Positions 1 to 8,964 of a stretch of 64,000 nt of DNA are shown in pieces. Every line of letters begins with the position of its first letter. Position 1 is the first letter of the stretch. Location: positions 1 through 64,000 of the forward strand of contig JAMOTM010000055.1 of NCBI GenBank assembly GCA_027002265.1, given 5' to 3'. Both the position numbers and the translations under genes were made by a program. The stretch is from Aquificota bacterium (lineage in GTDB: Bacteria > Aquificota > Aquificia > Desulfurobacteriales > DQVG01). The notes under the pieces are model-generated. The model was not told the origin of the DNA. It saw only the letters and a program-made list of their open reading frames with translations, and ran no database searches.

Positions 1-163
1 TCTTTAATCTTTCTGCTCCTATAGTGAAATTTCTCCCACACTCTTTGCATAGATATCTTTGTTTTCCATCTCTTGATTTTCCATTTTTTACGCACCAGTT
101 AGAACCACATTCAGGGCACCTATATTTATGTGTATATTTTCTCGGTCTTCCTCTTCTTCCCAT
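1..163 (-). CDS. Transposase N-terminus (zinc ribbon), cut by window edge
   Basis: The minus strand reads from an ATG at 163 to the window edge without a stop, giving 54 residues. It starts [10 protein letters not shown] and carries a CPEC pair (Cys16/Cys19) and a CKEC pair (Cys39/Cys42), followed by GRNFT. This basic N-terminus plus four-Cys zinc ribbon is the usual DNA-binding start of IS1-like (InsA-type) transposases. The catalytic part lies outside the window, so family and intactness cannot be judged. It is divergent from the neighbouring neuB-like gene. The call as a transposase is fairly secure; the family is not. Confidence 0.65.
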   Translation of the reverse strand, partial: MGRRGRPRKYTHKYRCPECGSNWCVKNGKSRDGKQRYLCKECGRNFTIGAERLK

Positions 164-268
164 AATATATTATTTTATCATATCCTGATTGGAATACCAG
201 TATAGACATAGATACTAAATTTGATTTTCTTTTGGTAGAATTTTTTTTACAAAAAAAAGGAGAAAGAA

Positions 269-1315
269 ATGAAGAAAATGATAAAGATAGAAAATAGATA
301 TATTAGTGAAGATTATCCTACTTTTATAATAGCTGAAGCTGGTGTAAATCACAATGGTTCTCTAGAACTTGCAAAAAAATTAGTAGATGTCGCAAAGGAA
401 GCTGGAGTGGATGCAGTTAAATTTCAAACTTTTAAAACTGAAAAAGTTGTATCAAAATTTGCTCCAAAAGCTGAATATCAAATTAAAAATACAGGTAATA
501 ATGAATCTCAATATGAAATGATTAAAAAGTTGGAACTAACAGAGGAAGAATTTATAGAGCTTTATAAATATACAAAAGAAAAAGGTCTTATATTTTTATC
601 AACTCCCTTTGATTTTGAAAGTGCAGACTTTTTAGAGGATTTAGTCCCAGCTTATAAAATATCTTCAACAGATCTTACAAATTTACCATTTTTGGAATAT
701 ATTGCTAAAAAAGGAAAACCTATTATCCTCTCTACTGGGATGGCCACTTTAGGGGAAATTGAAGAAGCTGTAAATACTATAAAAAAATATAATGAAGATA
801 TTATTTTACTTCACTGCATTACAAACTATCCAGCGGATTTTGAAGAGCTAAACTTAAGAGCAATAAAAACATTAAAAGAAGCTTTTAAACTCCCAGTTGG
901 ATACTCAGATCATAGTTTAGGAATATATGCTCCAATAGCTGCAGTTACTTTGGGAGCTATAGTTATTGAAAAGCATTTTACGATAGATAAAAATTTACCT
1001 GGACCTGATCATAAGGCTTCACTAAATCCAGAGGAACTTAAAGAAATGGTAAAAGCTATTCGTCTTACAGAAAAAGCATTAGGAGATGGTATAAAAAGAC
1101 CCACTTTTAGTGAGGAAAAAATAAAAAAAGTAGCTAGAAAAAGTTTAGTAGCAAATATAGATATTCCTAAGGGGAGTATTATAAAAAGGGAAATGGTAAC
1201 TATAAAAAGGCCAGGAATTGGAATAGAGCCAAAATATTTGGATATTGTTGTTGGAAAGATGGCAAAAAGAGATATTAAAAAGGATGAAGTTTTAAAGTGG
1301 GGGGATTTAGAATAG
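269..1315 (+). CDS. neuB: N-acetylneuraminate/legionaminate synthase, NeuB family
   Basis: NeuB-family enzymes condense phosphoenolpyruvate with a 6-carbon N-acyl amino sugar (ManNAc or a 2,4-diamino analogue) to give a nine-carbon nonulosonic acid. The 348 residues have the expected TIM barrel with AEAGVNHNG at residues 22-30, a central VGYSDHS motif and KHFT, and a C-terminal antifreeze-like SAF domain from about residue 285 (RKSLVA, then KRPGIGI). The start has a strong ribosome-binding site (AAGGAGA, 258-264). It opens the plus-strand sugar cluster and overlaps the next gene by one base. Whether the product is sialic, legionaminic or another acid cannot be read from this gene alone; the dehydratase and aminotransferase further down favour a legionaminic-type acid. 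Confidence 0.9.
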   Translation: MKKMIKIENRYISEDYPTFIIAEAGVNHNGSLELAKKLVDVAKEAGVDAVKFQTFKTEKVVSKFAPKAEYQIKNTGNNESQYEMIKKLELTEEEFIELYKYTKEKGLIFLSTPFDFESADFLEDLVPAYKISSTDLTNLPFLEYIAKKGKPIILSTGMATLGEIEEAVNTIKKYNEDIILLHCITNYPADFEELNLRAIKTLKEAFKLPVGYSDHSLGIYAPIAAVTLGAIVIEKHFTIDKNLPGPDHKASLNPEELKEMVKAIRLTEKALGDGIKRPTFSEEKIKKVARKSLVANIDIPKGSIIKREMVTIKRPGIGIEPKYLDIVVGKMAKRDIKKDEVLKWGDLE

Positions 1316-2292
1316 TGAAGATTTTAAGAACTGCAACAGGATGTATGGCTTCAATTGGTTTAATTAATGAATTGATAAAAAAAGGCGTAGAGATAGTATG
1401 TGTAGACGCTAATCCCATTTCGGTTGGGTTGTATTATTGTCCCAAAAAATACGTAGTCCCTAAAGGAAATGATCCAAATTTTATTCCTGAAATATTAAAA
1501 ATATGTAAAAAAGAAAAAGTAGATGCTATATTACCTGGTCCAGAAGAAGAAATTATAAACATTGCAAAAAATAAGGATCTTTTTTTAAGTGAAGGTATTT
1601 TACCAATTGTATCCGATTATAAAACAGTGGAGATTGTATCTGACAAATGGAAAACATACAAATTTTTTGTAGATAACAATATCCCTACACCAAAAACATA
1701 CAAATTGGAAGATATTCTGAATAAAGAAAATATTGAGTTTGACTTTCCAATTATCTTAAAACCAAGATTCGGTAGAGGGGGGTCAGGTGTTTATGTTATA
1801 GAGGACACTGAAGACCTAACTTATTATGTTACAAAAAAATGCAAGACAGACTATATAGTACAGGAATATATTAAAGGAGTTGAATATACGATTGATATAT
1901 TTTCGGATATGGATGGGAATGTGTTATCTATCGTTCCAAGAAAACGATTGTCAGTAGAATCTGGTATATCAGTTAAGTCAATAACCTCTTACAATGAAAA
2001 GATTATTAAATATGCAGAAAAAATATCTAAAAAATTAAACATTAAAGGTCCTGCGAATATTCAATGTATTTTAAAAAATAATAAACCTTATTTTATAGAG
2101 ATAAATCCCCGATTTGGGGGAGGCTCAATATTATCAATAAAAGCAGACCCAACAATAATTGAAAATTTAATAAGAATCATTAAAGGGGAAAAACCAGTAC
2201 CCAGTAAAGGTTTTAAAAGGAATTTATTAATGTTAAGATATTACTCCGAAATTTTTGTAAGGTGTGAAGATAATGAAAGCAGTGATATTTGA
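1315..2292 (+). CDS. ATP-grasp ligase (carbamoyl-phosphate-synthase-like), sugar cluster
   Basis: This 325-residue ATP-grasp protein begins with a Rossmann-like pre-ATP-grasp domain (KILRTATGC). The ATP-binding core shows KPRFGRGGSG near the middle, then VQEYIKG, and ends with the metal-binding EINPRFGGGS motif. ATP-grasp enzymes join a carboxylate to an amine or similar nucleophile through an acyl-phosphate. I place the start at the GTG at 1315, which overlaps the neuB stop and follows a GGGGG tract, rather than at an in-frame GTG at 1297 that would bury that tract. Its substrate is unknown; the position inside the nonulosonic acid cluster suggests it attaches an acyl or amino-acyl group to the sugar. 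That role is inference. Confidence 0.8.
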   Translation: MKILRTATGCMASIGLINELIKKGVEIVCVDANPISVGLYYCPKKYVVPKGNDPNFIPEILKICKKEKVDAILPGPEEEIINIAKNKDLFLSEGILPIVSDYKTVEIVSDKWKTYKFFVDNNIPTPKTYKLEDILNKENIEFDFPIILKPRFGRGGSGVYVIEDTEDLTYYVTKKCKTDYIVQEYIKGVEYTIDIFSDMDGNVLSIVPRKRLSVESGISVKSITSYNEKIIKYAEKISKKLNIKGPANIQCILKNNKPYFIEINPRFGGGSILSIKADPTIIENLIRIIKGEKPVPSKGFKRNLLMLRYYSEIFVRCEDNESSDI

Positions 2293-2929
2293 TTTGGATA
2301 ATACTCTTTATGATTATAGAGATTATTATTATCAAGTTTTTTTGAAATTATCTAATTATTTTTATGAGAAGTATCAAATCTCAAAAGATATATTTCTTAA
2401 AATCTCAATAAAAGTCCTAAATAAAAGAAAAAGTAGGTATCCAAAATTATTTAATGAAATATTAGAATTGTTGAATATTCCTCGGAGTGAAGTTAAATTG
2501 TGTGTTGATGTATTTAATAGTGGGGAATTTTTAATAACTCCATATTCTGGTATTTATGAATTACTGGATTATTTAAAAAATAAAAATTATTTTTTAGGTA
2601 TAATCACTGATGGAAATCATAAAAGACAGAGGAAAAAAATAAAATCCCTAGGAATTGATTGTTATTTTGATGAAATTGTTTATACCGACATTCTTAAGTC
2701 TCCAAAACCATCTCCAATATCTTATCAATATATGATTAACAAATTTAACATTGATCCAAAATTGTCTTATTATGTTGGTGATGACCCAGATATTGATTTT
2801 AAAGGTGCTAAATCTGTTGGATTAAATACAATAAGAATATTAAGAGGGGAATTTTCAGATAAAAAAGGAAATAAATTTATTGATTATGAAATAAAAGAAA
2901 TAAATGAAATAATTAATCCAATTGAGTAG
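2273..2929 (+). CDS. HAD-superfamily hydrolase (probable sugar phosphatase)
   Basis: The 218-residue protein has all four HAD motifs: DLDNT near the N-terminus (nucleophile Asp), the Thr of ITDGN, a Lys in SPKPSP, and GDDPDIDFKGAK for magnesium. Between motifs I and II sits a helical C1 cap, so it is a YjjG/Gph-like phosphatase. I prefer the ATG at 2273, preceded by AAGGTG, over the in-frame GTG at 2264. It overlaps the 3' end of the ATP-grasp gene by 20 bases, so the two are probably translated together. A phosphatase fits removal of phosphate from a nonulosonic acid 9-phosphate or another sugar phosphate here, but the substrate cannot be told from the sequence. Confidence 0.8.
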   Translation: MKAVIFDLDNTLYDYRDYYYQVFLKLSNYFYEKYQISKDIFLKISIKVLNKRKSRYPKLFNEILELLNIPRSEVKLCVDVFNSGEFLITPYSGIYELLDYLKNKNYFLGIITDGNHKRQRKKIKSLGIDCYFDEIVYTDILKSPKPSPISYQYMINKFNIDPKLSYYVGDDPDIDFKGAKSVGLNTIRILRGEFSDKKGNKFIDYEIKEINEIINPIE

Positions 2930-2938
2930 GTGATATTA

Positions 2939-4111
2939 ATGGAAAATAAAAAAATTAAAAAAGTTGCAATTGTTACAGGGACTCGTGCAGAGTATGGGAT
3001 TTTAAAACCACTTATAAAAAAAATTCATAAAGATGATGACTTAGAATTACAACTAATAGTCACAGGTATGCATCTATTAGAAAAATTTGGATATTCTGTA
3101 AGGGAAATAGAGAAAGATGGATTTCCAATCGCTTCAAAAATTAAAATGTATGACGAAAATTTATTTGGAAAGTTAGAATACCATGGTGTTTCATTAGGAA
3201 ATGCTATTTCTAGATTCACAAAAGAACTTGTAAAATTAAGTCCGGATATTGTTTTAGTTCTTGGAGATAGGTTAGAAGCACTTGCAGCTACATTAGCAGC
3301 TTCAACTTTAAATATTCCAATTGGACATATACATGCAGGAGACGTAACAGACAGCGGACATATTGACGAACAAATTAGATTTTCTATTTCAAGATTTTCC
3401 CATTTATTATTTGCCCCCACTAAAAAATGTGCAGAACGATTAATTAAAATGGGAGAAGAATCTTGGAGAGTTTATAATGTTGGTGCTTTAAATTTGGATA
3501 GTATTTTATCGTATAAACCATTAGAAAAAAAACAATTATTTAAAAAATTAAATATTAATGATGATAAACCCGTAGCTATTGTTATATTTCACCCTGTAAT
3601 TCATGAATATTTAACAGTTGGTAATCAGATGGAAAACATAATGAAGGCAATAGTTGAAACAAAAATAAATACAATAGTTATATATCCAAATAACGATTTA
3701 GGTAGTGAAAAAATTATTGAAGTTATTGAAAAATATTCTAATTTTGAAAATATAAAAGTATATAAGAATTTAGAACATTACATCTATATAAGTTTAATGT
3801 ATCATGCAGATATGATGATTGGTAATTCAAGTAGTGGAATAATTGAGGCTCCATCTTTAGGATTACCAGTCATAAATGTAGGAAGTAGAAATACGGGAAG
3901 AGAGCACGGAGATAATGTCATATTCGTTGAACCAAATTGTGAAGATATTATTAAAGCAATTGATAAAGTTTTGAATGATAAAAATTTTATTGAAAGAGTA
4001 AAAAAAAGAAATAATCCATGGGGAGACGGAAAAACAAGTGAAAGAATTATAAATATTTTGAAAAATATTAAAATTGATGATAAATTTTTAAGAAAAAATG
4101 TAACTATTTAG
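2939..4111 (+). CDS. neuC: Hydrolysing UDP-sugar 2-epimerase, NeuC/LegG family
   Basis: This 390-residue protein is a GT-B-fold UDP-GlcNAc 2-epimerase of the hydrolysing NeuC type, which releases UDP and gives ManNAc or, in LegG enzymes, 2,4-diacetamido-trideoxymannose for the NeuB step. Visible family marks are GTRAEYGIL near the N-terminus, GDRLEALAA, HIHAGD, and C-terminal GNSSSGIIEAPSLG with a following GSRN..RE, which bind the nucleotide sugar. The ATG at 2939 follows AGGTGAT; an upstream GTG at 2930 is less likely. The 4,6-dehydratase and aminotransferase in the same cluster make the LegG-type reaction more likely than plain ManNAc formation. Confidence 0.87.
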   Translation: MENKKIKKVAIVTGTRAEYGILKPLIKKIHKDDDLELQLIVTGMHLLEKFGYSVREIEKDGFPIASKIKMYDENLFGKLEYHGVSLGNAISRFTKELVKLSPDIVLVLGDRLEALAATLAASTLNIPIGHIHAGDVTDSGHIDEQIRFSISRFSHLLFAPTKKCAERLIKMGEESWRVYNVGALNLDSILSYKPLEKKQLFKKLNINDDKPVAIVIFHPVIHEYLTVGNQMENIMKAIVETKINTIVIYPNNDLGSEKIIEVIEKYSNFENIKVYKNLEHYIYISLMYHADMMIGNSSSGIIEAPSLGLPVINVGSRNTGREHGDNVIFVEPNCEDIIKAIDKVLNDKNFIERVKKRNNPWGDGKTSERIINILKNIKIDDKFLRKNVTI

Positions 4112-4123
4112 AGGAGGAAATAT

Positions 4124-4786
4124 ATGGAAAAATTTAAAGGACTCTGGGATAAAATTTATGACGACGATATATATACAATGAAATTTCCGGATGAACCTAC
4201 CATAAAATTTTTTGGTAAGTTATCTAAATTAATTTCGTTAGAAGGAAAAAAAGGACTTGATATTGGATGTGGTATCGGAAGAAATTGTAGATTAATGTAT
4301 GAATTTGGTATAGAACCTTATGGAATTGAAATTTCTGAAATGGCTGTTAAAAGAGCACAAGAATATCAGAGGATGAAAAATTTTAAAGCAAAAATAAAGC
4401 TTTATGACGGAAAGCTTATTCCTTTTAAGAACAATTATTTTGATTTTGTAATTTCTCATGGTGTGTTAGATCATATTTTATTAAAAGATGCAAAAAGGAT
4501 AATAAATGAAATCTTCAGAGTTCTTAAAGATGGCGGTTATGCATGTATAGTAGTTCACAGTTCTAGAGATACAAATTACGGAAAAGGAATAGAAATATAA
4601 AAAAATACTTTTCTTATTGAAGAAGGATTCGAAAAAGGAATACCGCAACATTATTACACACTAGAAGAAATTAAAGAATTATTTAAAAATTTTAAAATAT
4701 GGGAAATCGGATTACATGAAGACTTATTAATTGATATAAATAATGAACAAACCAAAAAATTGATAGTTTTTGATATATTTATTTAA
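4124..4786 (+). pseudogene. Class I SAM methyltransferase interrupted by in-frame TAA
   Basis: An ATG at 4124 behind GAGGAGG opens a methyltransferase with SAM motif I (LDIGCGIGRN, residues 45-54), a post-I acidic region (GIEIS), VISHGVLDH, and FRVLKDGGY. A TAA at 4598-4600 ends it after 158 residues. The same reading frame continues without further stops for 61 codons to the TAA at 4784-4786, and the extension (GIPQHYYTLEEIKELF and following beta-strand) is exactly the C-terminal lid and strand expected of a Methyltransf_11/25 protein. The gene therefore looks like a 220-codon methyltransferase with one premature stop. The truncated product might retain a SAM-binding core, so loss of function is inferred. 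The target would be a sugar of this cluster. Confidence 0.75.
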
Positions 4787-4799
4787 AAAAGGTGAAACC

Positions 4800-5456
4800 A
4801 TGAAAATTTTAGTCATTGCTCCCCATCCAGATGATGAAGTTTTAGGTTGTGGAGGGACTTTAGCAAAACATTGTAAACAAGGTGATGAAATATATTTAAT
4901 TATAGCTACAAAAGGATATACACCTGATTGGACAAAGGAATATTTGGAAATAAGAAAAAAAGAAATAGAAAATGTTAAAAAAATTTTAGGAATAAAAAAG
5001 ATATTTTTTTTAAATTACCCTACAGTTAAATTAGATACTATTCCTCAGAAAGAAATAAATGATGCTCTATATAAAATAGTAAATCAAGTAAAGCCAGATA
5101 TCGTTTATATTCCTTTTAAGGGAGATTTAAATAAAGACCATAGAATTTTATTTGAAGCATCTTTAGTTGCTTTAAGACCTATAAATCATAAATGTAAAAA
5201 AATATTAGCATATGAAGTTCTTTCTGAAACAGAATGGGGACAAGAAATAGAAATTTTTAAACCAAATGTATATGTTGATATTACAGATACAATTGATATT
5301 AAACTTGAAGCTATGAAGGCTTATAAAAGTGAGCTAAAATCATTCCCCCATCCGCGTTCATTGGAAGCTATAAAAGCCCTTGCTATAAAAAGAGGCTCCG
5401 AAATAGGAGTAAAATATGCAGAAAGTTTCTATTTAGTTAGGGAGATAATAAAGTAA
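4800..5456 (+). CDS. PIG-L/LmbE family N-deacetylase
   Basis: These zinc-dependent enzymes remove N-acetyl groups from GlcNAc-type sugars and glycoconjugates. The 218-residue protein shows the signature PHPDDEVLGCGG at residues 8-19 (zinc ligands His and Asp-Asp) and the second KDHR motif that supplies another histidine, and it has the usual family length. I start it at the ATG at 4800, seven bases after AAAGGTG, rather than at 4770, which lies inside the interrupted methyltransferase. Within this cluster it would de-N-acetylate an intermediate or finished nonulosonic acid, freeing an amine for another acyl group. That use is inference; the enzyme class is clear. Confidence 0.85.
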   Translation: MKILVIAPHPDDEVLGCGGTLAKHCKQGDEIYLIIATKGYTPDWTKEYLEIRKKEIENVKKILGIKKIFFLNYPTVKLDTIPQKEINDALYKIVNQVKPDIVYIPFKGDLNKDHRILFEASLVALRPINHKCKKILAYEVLSETEWGQEIEIFKPNVYVDITDTIDIKLEAMKAYKSELKSFPHPRSLEAIKALAIKRGSEIGVKYAESFYLVREIIK

Positions 5457-5562
5457 GATGTTTACAAAATATACTATTTAAAGTGACATTATAAGTTTTC
5501 AATATTACTGTTTTTGAGAGTACTTAATAATTGATTTTATTACTTTATATAAAGGGTTGATT

Positions 5563-6639
5563 ATGATTACCGTGAAAGATAAAGAAACGTGGAACCGAAT
5601 TTTGAATAAGTTGAATATAAACGATATATTTTTTTCCTATGAATATTTCGAAATATATAAAACCAATTACAATGTTGATTTAGAAGCAGTTTATTGGGAA
5701 GATGAAAATGTAATTATTTTTTTTCCGCATCTAGTAAGAAATATAAAAAATATTCCCTTATTTAAAGAACTAAAAGAAGATTACTACGATTTAACTACAC
5801 CCTATGGTTATGGAGGTCCAGTAGTAAAAATAAAAATTGATAAGGAAAATAAAATAAAAGAATCTATTAGAAAATTTAAACTGGAGTATTATAAGTATGC
5901 TCTTATTAGAAATTACGTTTGCGAATTTATAAGATTCCACCCTATATTAGAAAATCATAAATATTTTTGTGAAATTTTTAATGTTGAGTATATAAATGAT
6001 ATAGTTTATATTGACTTAACTCAAAGTTTAGACGAGATTTGGAAAAATATGAATAATCTTACCAAGAGATCTATAAAAAAATCTCAAAAATTTTGTCCCA
6101 TTGTACAAATTGTTACAAGTCCTGAAGATATACATATTAAAGATTTCTTAAATTTATATTACAAAACTATGGACAGGCATGGGGCAGAAAAAAAATATTA
6201 TTTTGGAAAACAATTTATCTTGGATCATTTAAGGAAATTAGGAGGAATTTTTATTTTAGTAAAGGATATTAAAAATATAACGGCAAGTATAGCTTTATTT
6301 GTAGGTTCAAAAGAAAATTTATATTACCATTTAGGAGCTACAAATTATGAAATTGCAAAAAAATACAAAATATCTCCTTTAAGATTAGTTTTATGGGTAG
6401 CCATTAAATATGCTAAAGAAAAAAATTTTCGTCATTTAATTCTTGGTGGAGGACGGATAAGTAATGATTCTTTATTTAAATTTAAATTAGGATTTTCGAA
6501 AAAAACAAAACCATTTTATATAGGAGAAATAGTATTTAATAAAAAAGTTTATGAAACTCTTAGTAATTTAGCTAAAATAAATAAAGAAGAAAAATTTTTC
6601 CCTGCTTATAGAAAAAACTTTGATGAAACTATTGTTTAG
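5563..6639 (+). CDS. FemAB/BioF2-like GNAT-fold acyltransferase
   Basis: The 358-residue protein matches the tandem GNAT fold of FemAB-type amino-acyltransferases and Acetyltransf_6 proteins: an N-terminal GNAT half, LTKRSIKKSQK in the region that usually binds the acyl donor, a central YYKTMDRHGAEK helix, and a C-terminal half with YYHLGATN and HLILGGG. The start at ATG 5563 is set by AAAGGG at 5551-5556; an in-frame TTG at 5557 lies too close. About 106 bases separate it from the deacetylase gene, so it may have its own promoter. In this cluster it could re-acylate an amine exposed by the deacetylase. The acyl donor is not predictable. Confidence 0.7.
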   Translation: MITVKDKETWNRILNKLNINDIFFSYEYFEIYKTNYNVDLEAVYWEDENVIIFFPHLVRNIKNIPLFKELKEDYYDLTTPYGYGGPVVKIKIDKENKIKESIRKFKLEYYKYALIRNYVCEFIRFHPILENHKYFCEIFNVEYINDIVYIDLTQSLDEIWKNMNNLTKRSIKKSQKFCPIVQIVTSPEDIHIKDFLNLYYKTMDRHGAEKKYYFGKQFILDHLRKLGGIFILVKDIKNITASIALFVGSKENLYYHLGATNYEIAKKYKISPLRLVLWVAIKYAKEKNFRHLILGGGRISNDSLFKFKLGFSKKTKPFYIGEIVFNKKVYETLSNLAKINKEEKFFPAYRKNFDETIV

Positions 6640-6654
6640 TTTGGAGAAAACTAA

Positions 6655-7791
6655 ATGAAAATACCTTTATTTAAAATTTTTTATGATGAAGAAGATATAG
6701 AAGCTATTACAAACATTATAAAAAGAGAAAGCTTTTGGAGTAGTGGAAAAGAGATAGAAGAATTTGAAAGATTAATAGCAGAATATATTGGTGTCAAGTA
6801 TTGTATTACCTTTAACTCAGGTGGTTCGGCCCTGTTTGCTTTAATGAAAGCTTATGAACTTAATGAAAATGATGAAGTTATTGTTCCTTCCTTTACCTTT
6901 ATAGCTACAGCCCTTGCTCCTTTATACGTAAATGCAAAACCAATTTTTGCTGATATTGAAAAAGAAAGTTTTGGTTTGGATCCAGAGGATATAGTAAAAA
7001 AAATCACAAAAAATACAAAAGCTGTTATAACAGTTCACTATGGCGGTACTTCTTGTAAGATAGAGGAGATAAAGGAAATATGTGAAAAATATAATCTCGT
7101 TTTAATTGAAGATGCGGCGGAGGCTTTTGGTGCAAAGGTAAATAATAAAATGATAGGTACTTTTGGAAATGCAGCTATTTTCAGCTTTTGCCAAAATAAG
7201 ATATTCTCAACTGGAGAAGGTGGATGTGTTGTAACAAATGATAGGAAACTTTATGAAAAACTAAAACTTGTACGTTCCTATGGAAGAACTTCTTTAGGAA
7301 ATTACTTTGAGAAGGAAACTGATGTGGATTATGTAGATATTGGATACAATTTAAGGATTTCTACTATTCAAGCAGCTTTAGGAATCTCACAGTTAAAGAA
7401 AGTAGACAAACTTATAAATATGAGAAGAAAAGTAGCACATTACTATAATGAAAAATTGAAAGATATAAAAGGGGTGAAAGTTCTAAGGGAAAAGGAAAAT
7501 TGTTTTAATGTATATCAGCTTTATAGTATTTTAGTGGAAAATAAAAAAACTAGAGATAAACTTATGAGATATTTAGAAAAAAAACAAATAGCTTCAAAAG
7601 TATATTTTCACCCTTGTCATAAATACAGTGTATTTAAAAAATTAGGTTATGATAAAATCCATTTACCTGTAACTGAAGAAATTTCTAGTAAAATTTTGTC
7701 ACTTCCTATATATCCTCATATGACGAAAAAAGAACAAGATTATGTAATAAATGCGATAAAAGAATTTATGGAAGGAGAGTATGGAAGGTAA
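6655..7791 (+). CDS. DegT/DnrJ/EryC1 PLP sugar aminotransferase
   Basis: DegT-family enzymes transfer an amino group from glutamate to a 4-keto (or 3-keto) nucleotide sugar. The 378 residues show SGGSALFALM (PLP phosphate site), VIVPSFTFIAT, EDAAEAFGA with the Asp that contacts the pyridine ring, and SFCQNKIFSTGEGG with the Schiff-base lysine. These are the expected motifs at the expected length. GGAG precedes the ATG. Its end overlaps the dehydratase start by 11 bases, which argues that it acts on that enzyme's 4-keto product, as LegC or PglE do. The specific assignment as LegC-like rests on context. Confidence 0.88.
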   Translation: MKIPLFKIFYDEEDIEAITNIIKRESFWSSGKEIEEFERLIAEYIGVKYCITFNSGGSALFALMKAYELNENDEVIVPSFTFIATALAPLYVNAKPIFADIEKESFGLDPEDIVKKITKNTKAVITVHYGGTSCKIEEIKEICEKYNLVLIEDAAEAFGAKVNNKMIGTFGNAAIFSFCQNKIFSTGEGGCVVTNDRKLYEKLKLVRSYGRTSLGNYFEKETDVDYVDIGYNLRISTIQAALGISQLKKVDKLINMRRKVAHYYNEKLKDIKGVKVLREKENCFNVYQLYSILVENKKTRDKLMRYLEKKQIASKVYFHPCHKYSVFKKLGYDKIHLPVTEEISSKILSLPIYPHMTKKEQDYVINAIKEFMEGEYGR

Positions 7792-8818
7792 TTTTAAAGA
7801 AAAATTAAAAAACTTTTTCAAAGGAAAAACTATTCTCGTAACAGGAGCAGCTGGTTCCATAGGAAAAGCATTAGTAAAAAAGCTCTGTGAGTTTGAAGTA
7901 GAAGCCATAAGAGCTTTAGATGTAAATGAAACTGGTTTGCACGAATTAGGGGAAGAATTAAAAGGAAAACCTATAGGGCTGTTTATAGGAGATGTTAGAG
8001 ATAAAGATAGACTTATAATGGCTATGGAAAATGTTGATATTGTTTTTCATGCTGCAGCTTTAAAGCATGTGTATTTATGTGAATATAATCCTTTTGAAGC
8101 TATAAAGACAAATATTTTAGGAACTCAAAATGTAATAAATGCAGCTATAGTAAATAAAGTAAAAAAGGTTATTACTATAAGTACAGATAAAGCAGTATAT
8201 CCCGTAAACGTTATGGGGACCACGAAGCTTCTTGCAGAAAAACTCACAATAGCAGCTAATCTTTACAAAGGGAAAAAAAATATAGCTTTCTCCGTTGTAA
8301 GGTTTGGAAATGTATTAAATTCAAGAGGTTCTATACTCCCAACTATAAAAAAACAGATAAAACAGGGAGGTCCTGTTACTTTAACTCATCCGGAAATGAC
8401 ACGTTTTATAATGTCAATTGAGGATGCTATAAATTTAGTTTTGAAAGCATGTTATTTAGCAAGGGGAGGGGAAATTTTTATTTTAAAAATGCCAGCTGTA
8501 AAAATAAGGGATTTAATAGAAGTAGCTATTGAACTTTTAGCTCCAAAGTATGGTTATGATCCAAAAGATATCGAAATACAAATAATAGGAAAAAGAAAAG
8601 GAGAAAAACTTCATGAAGAGCTTATAATGAAGGAAGAGCTTGAATATTTAAAAGATATTGGAGAAATGTATCTAATCTCTCCTTATGAAGATGAAGTTAT
8701 TAATTTAAAATCAAATGCAAATTCTATTTATTCTTCAAATAAAGTCAAACTTTTAAGTAAAAATGAAATAAAAAATTTGTTATGTAAAATTATGAAGGAC
8801 TTCCCAAAAATTGTGTAA
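7781..8818 (+). CDS. UDP-GlcNAc 4,6-dehydratase-like SDR (soluble FlaA1/PglF type)
   Basis: This extended short-chain dehydrogenase of 345 residues begins with the NAD-binding TGAAGSIG motif and has STDKAVYPVNVMGTTKLLAE, in which the usual catalytic Tyr is replaced by Met, as in the WbpM/PglF/FlaA1 group. HPEMTRFIMS and GEIFILKMP are family marks. It lacks the membrane helices of full-length PglF/WbpM, so it is the soluble type. It would convert UDP-GlcNAc to the 4-keto-6-deoxy sugar for the neighbouring aminotransferase. It is the last gene of the cluster, and no CMP-sugar synthetase follows it. Confidence 0.85.
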   Translation: MEGNFKEKLKNFFKGKTILVTGAAGSIGKALVKKLCEFEVEAIRALDVNETGLHELGEELKGKPIGLFIGDVRDKDRLIMAMENVDIVFHAAALKHVYLCEYNPFEAIKTNILGTQNVINAAIVNKVKKVITISTDKAVYPVNVMGTTKLLAEKLTIAANLYKGKKNIAFSVVRFGNVLNSRGSILPTIKKQIKQGGPVTLTHPEMTRFIMSIEDAINLVLKACYLARGGEIFILKMPAVKIRDLIEVAIELLAPKYGYDPKDIEIQIIGKRKGEKLHEELIMKEELEYLKDIGEMYLISPYEDEVINLKSNANSIYSSNKVKLLSKNEIKNLLCKIMKDFPKIV

Positions 8819-8964
8819 GTTTTATCAACCTCAGAAATATTTTAGAAAATTTTGAATAACTAGCCATAAAGCAATGAAGCATTTTTTATTATATTTCTTT
8901 GCTTTTCCCCCCATTTTCAGGTTCTTTATTTTTTTATTTTGAATACTTAGGAGGGCATTTCCTT

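Noticed and set aside
3025..3420. Minus-strand open frame of 131 codons
   Set aside because: It lies wholly inside neuC, is Ser/Ile-rich in a mirrored pattern, and has no ribosome-binding site.
4598..4600. Selenocysteine or pyrrolysine re-coding of the methyltransferase stop
   Set aside because: The codon is TAA, not TGA or TAG, and no special downstream structure is seen.
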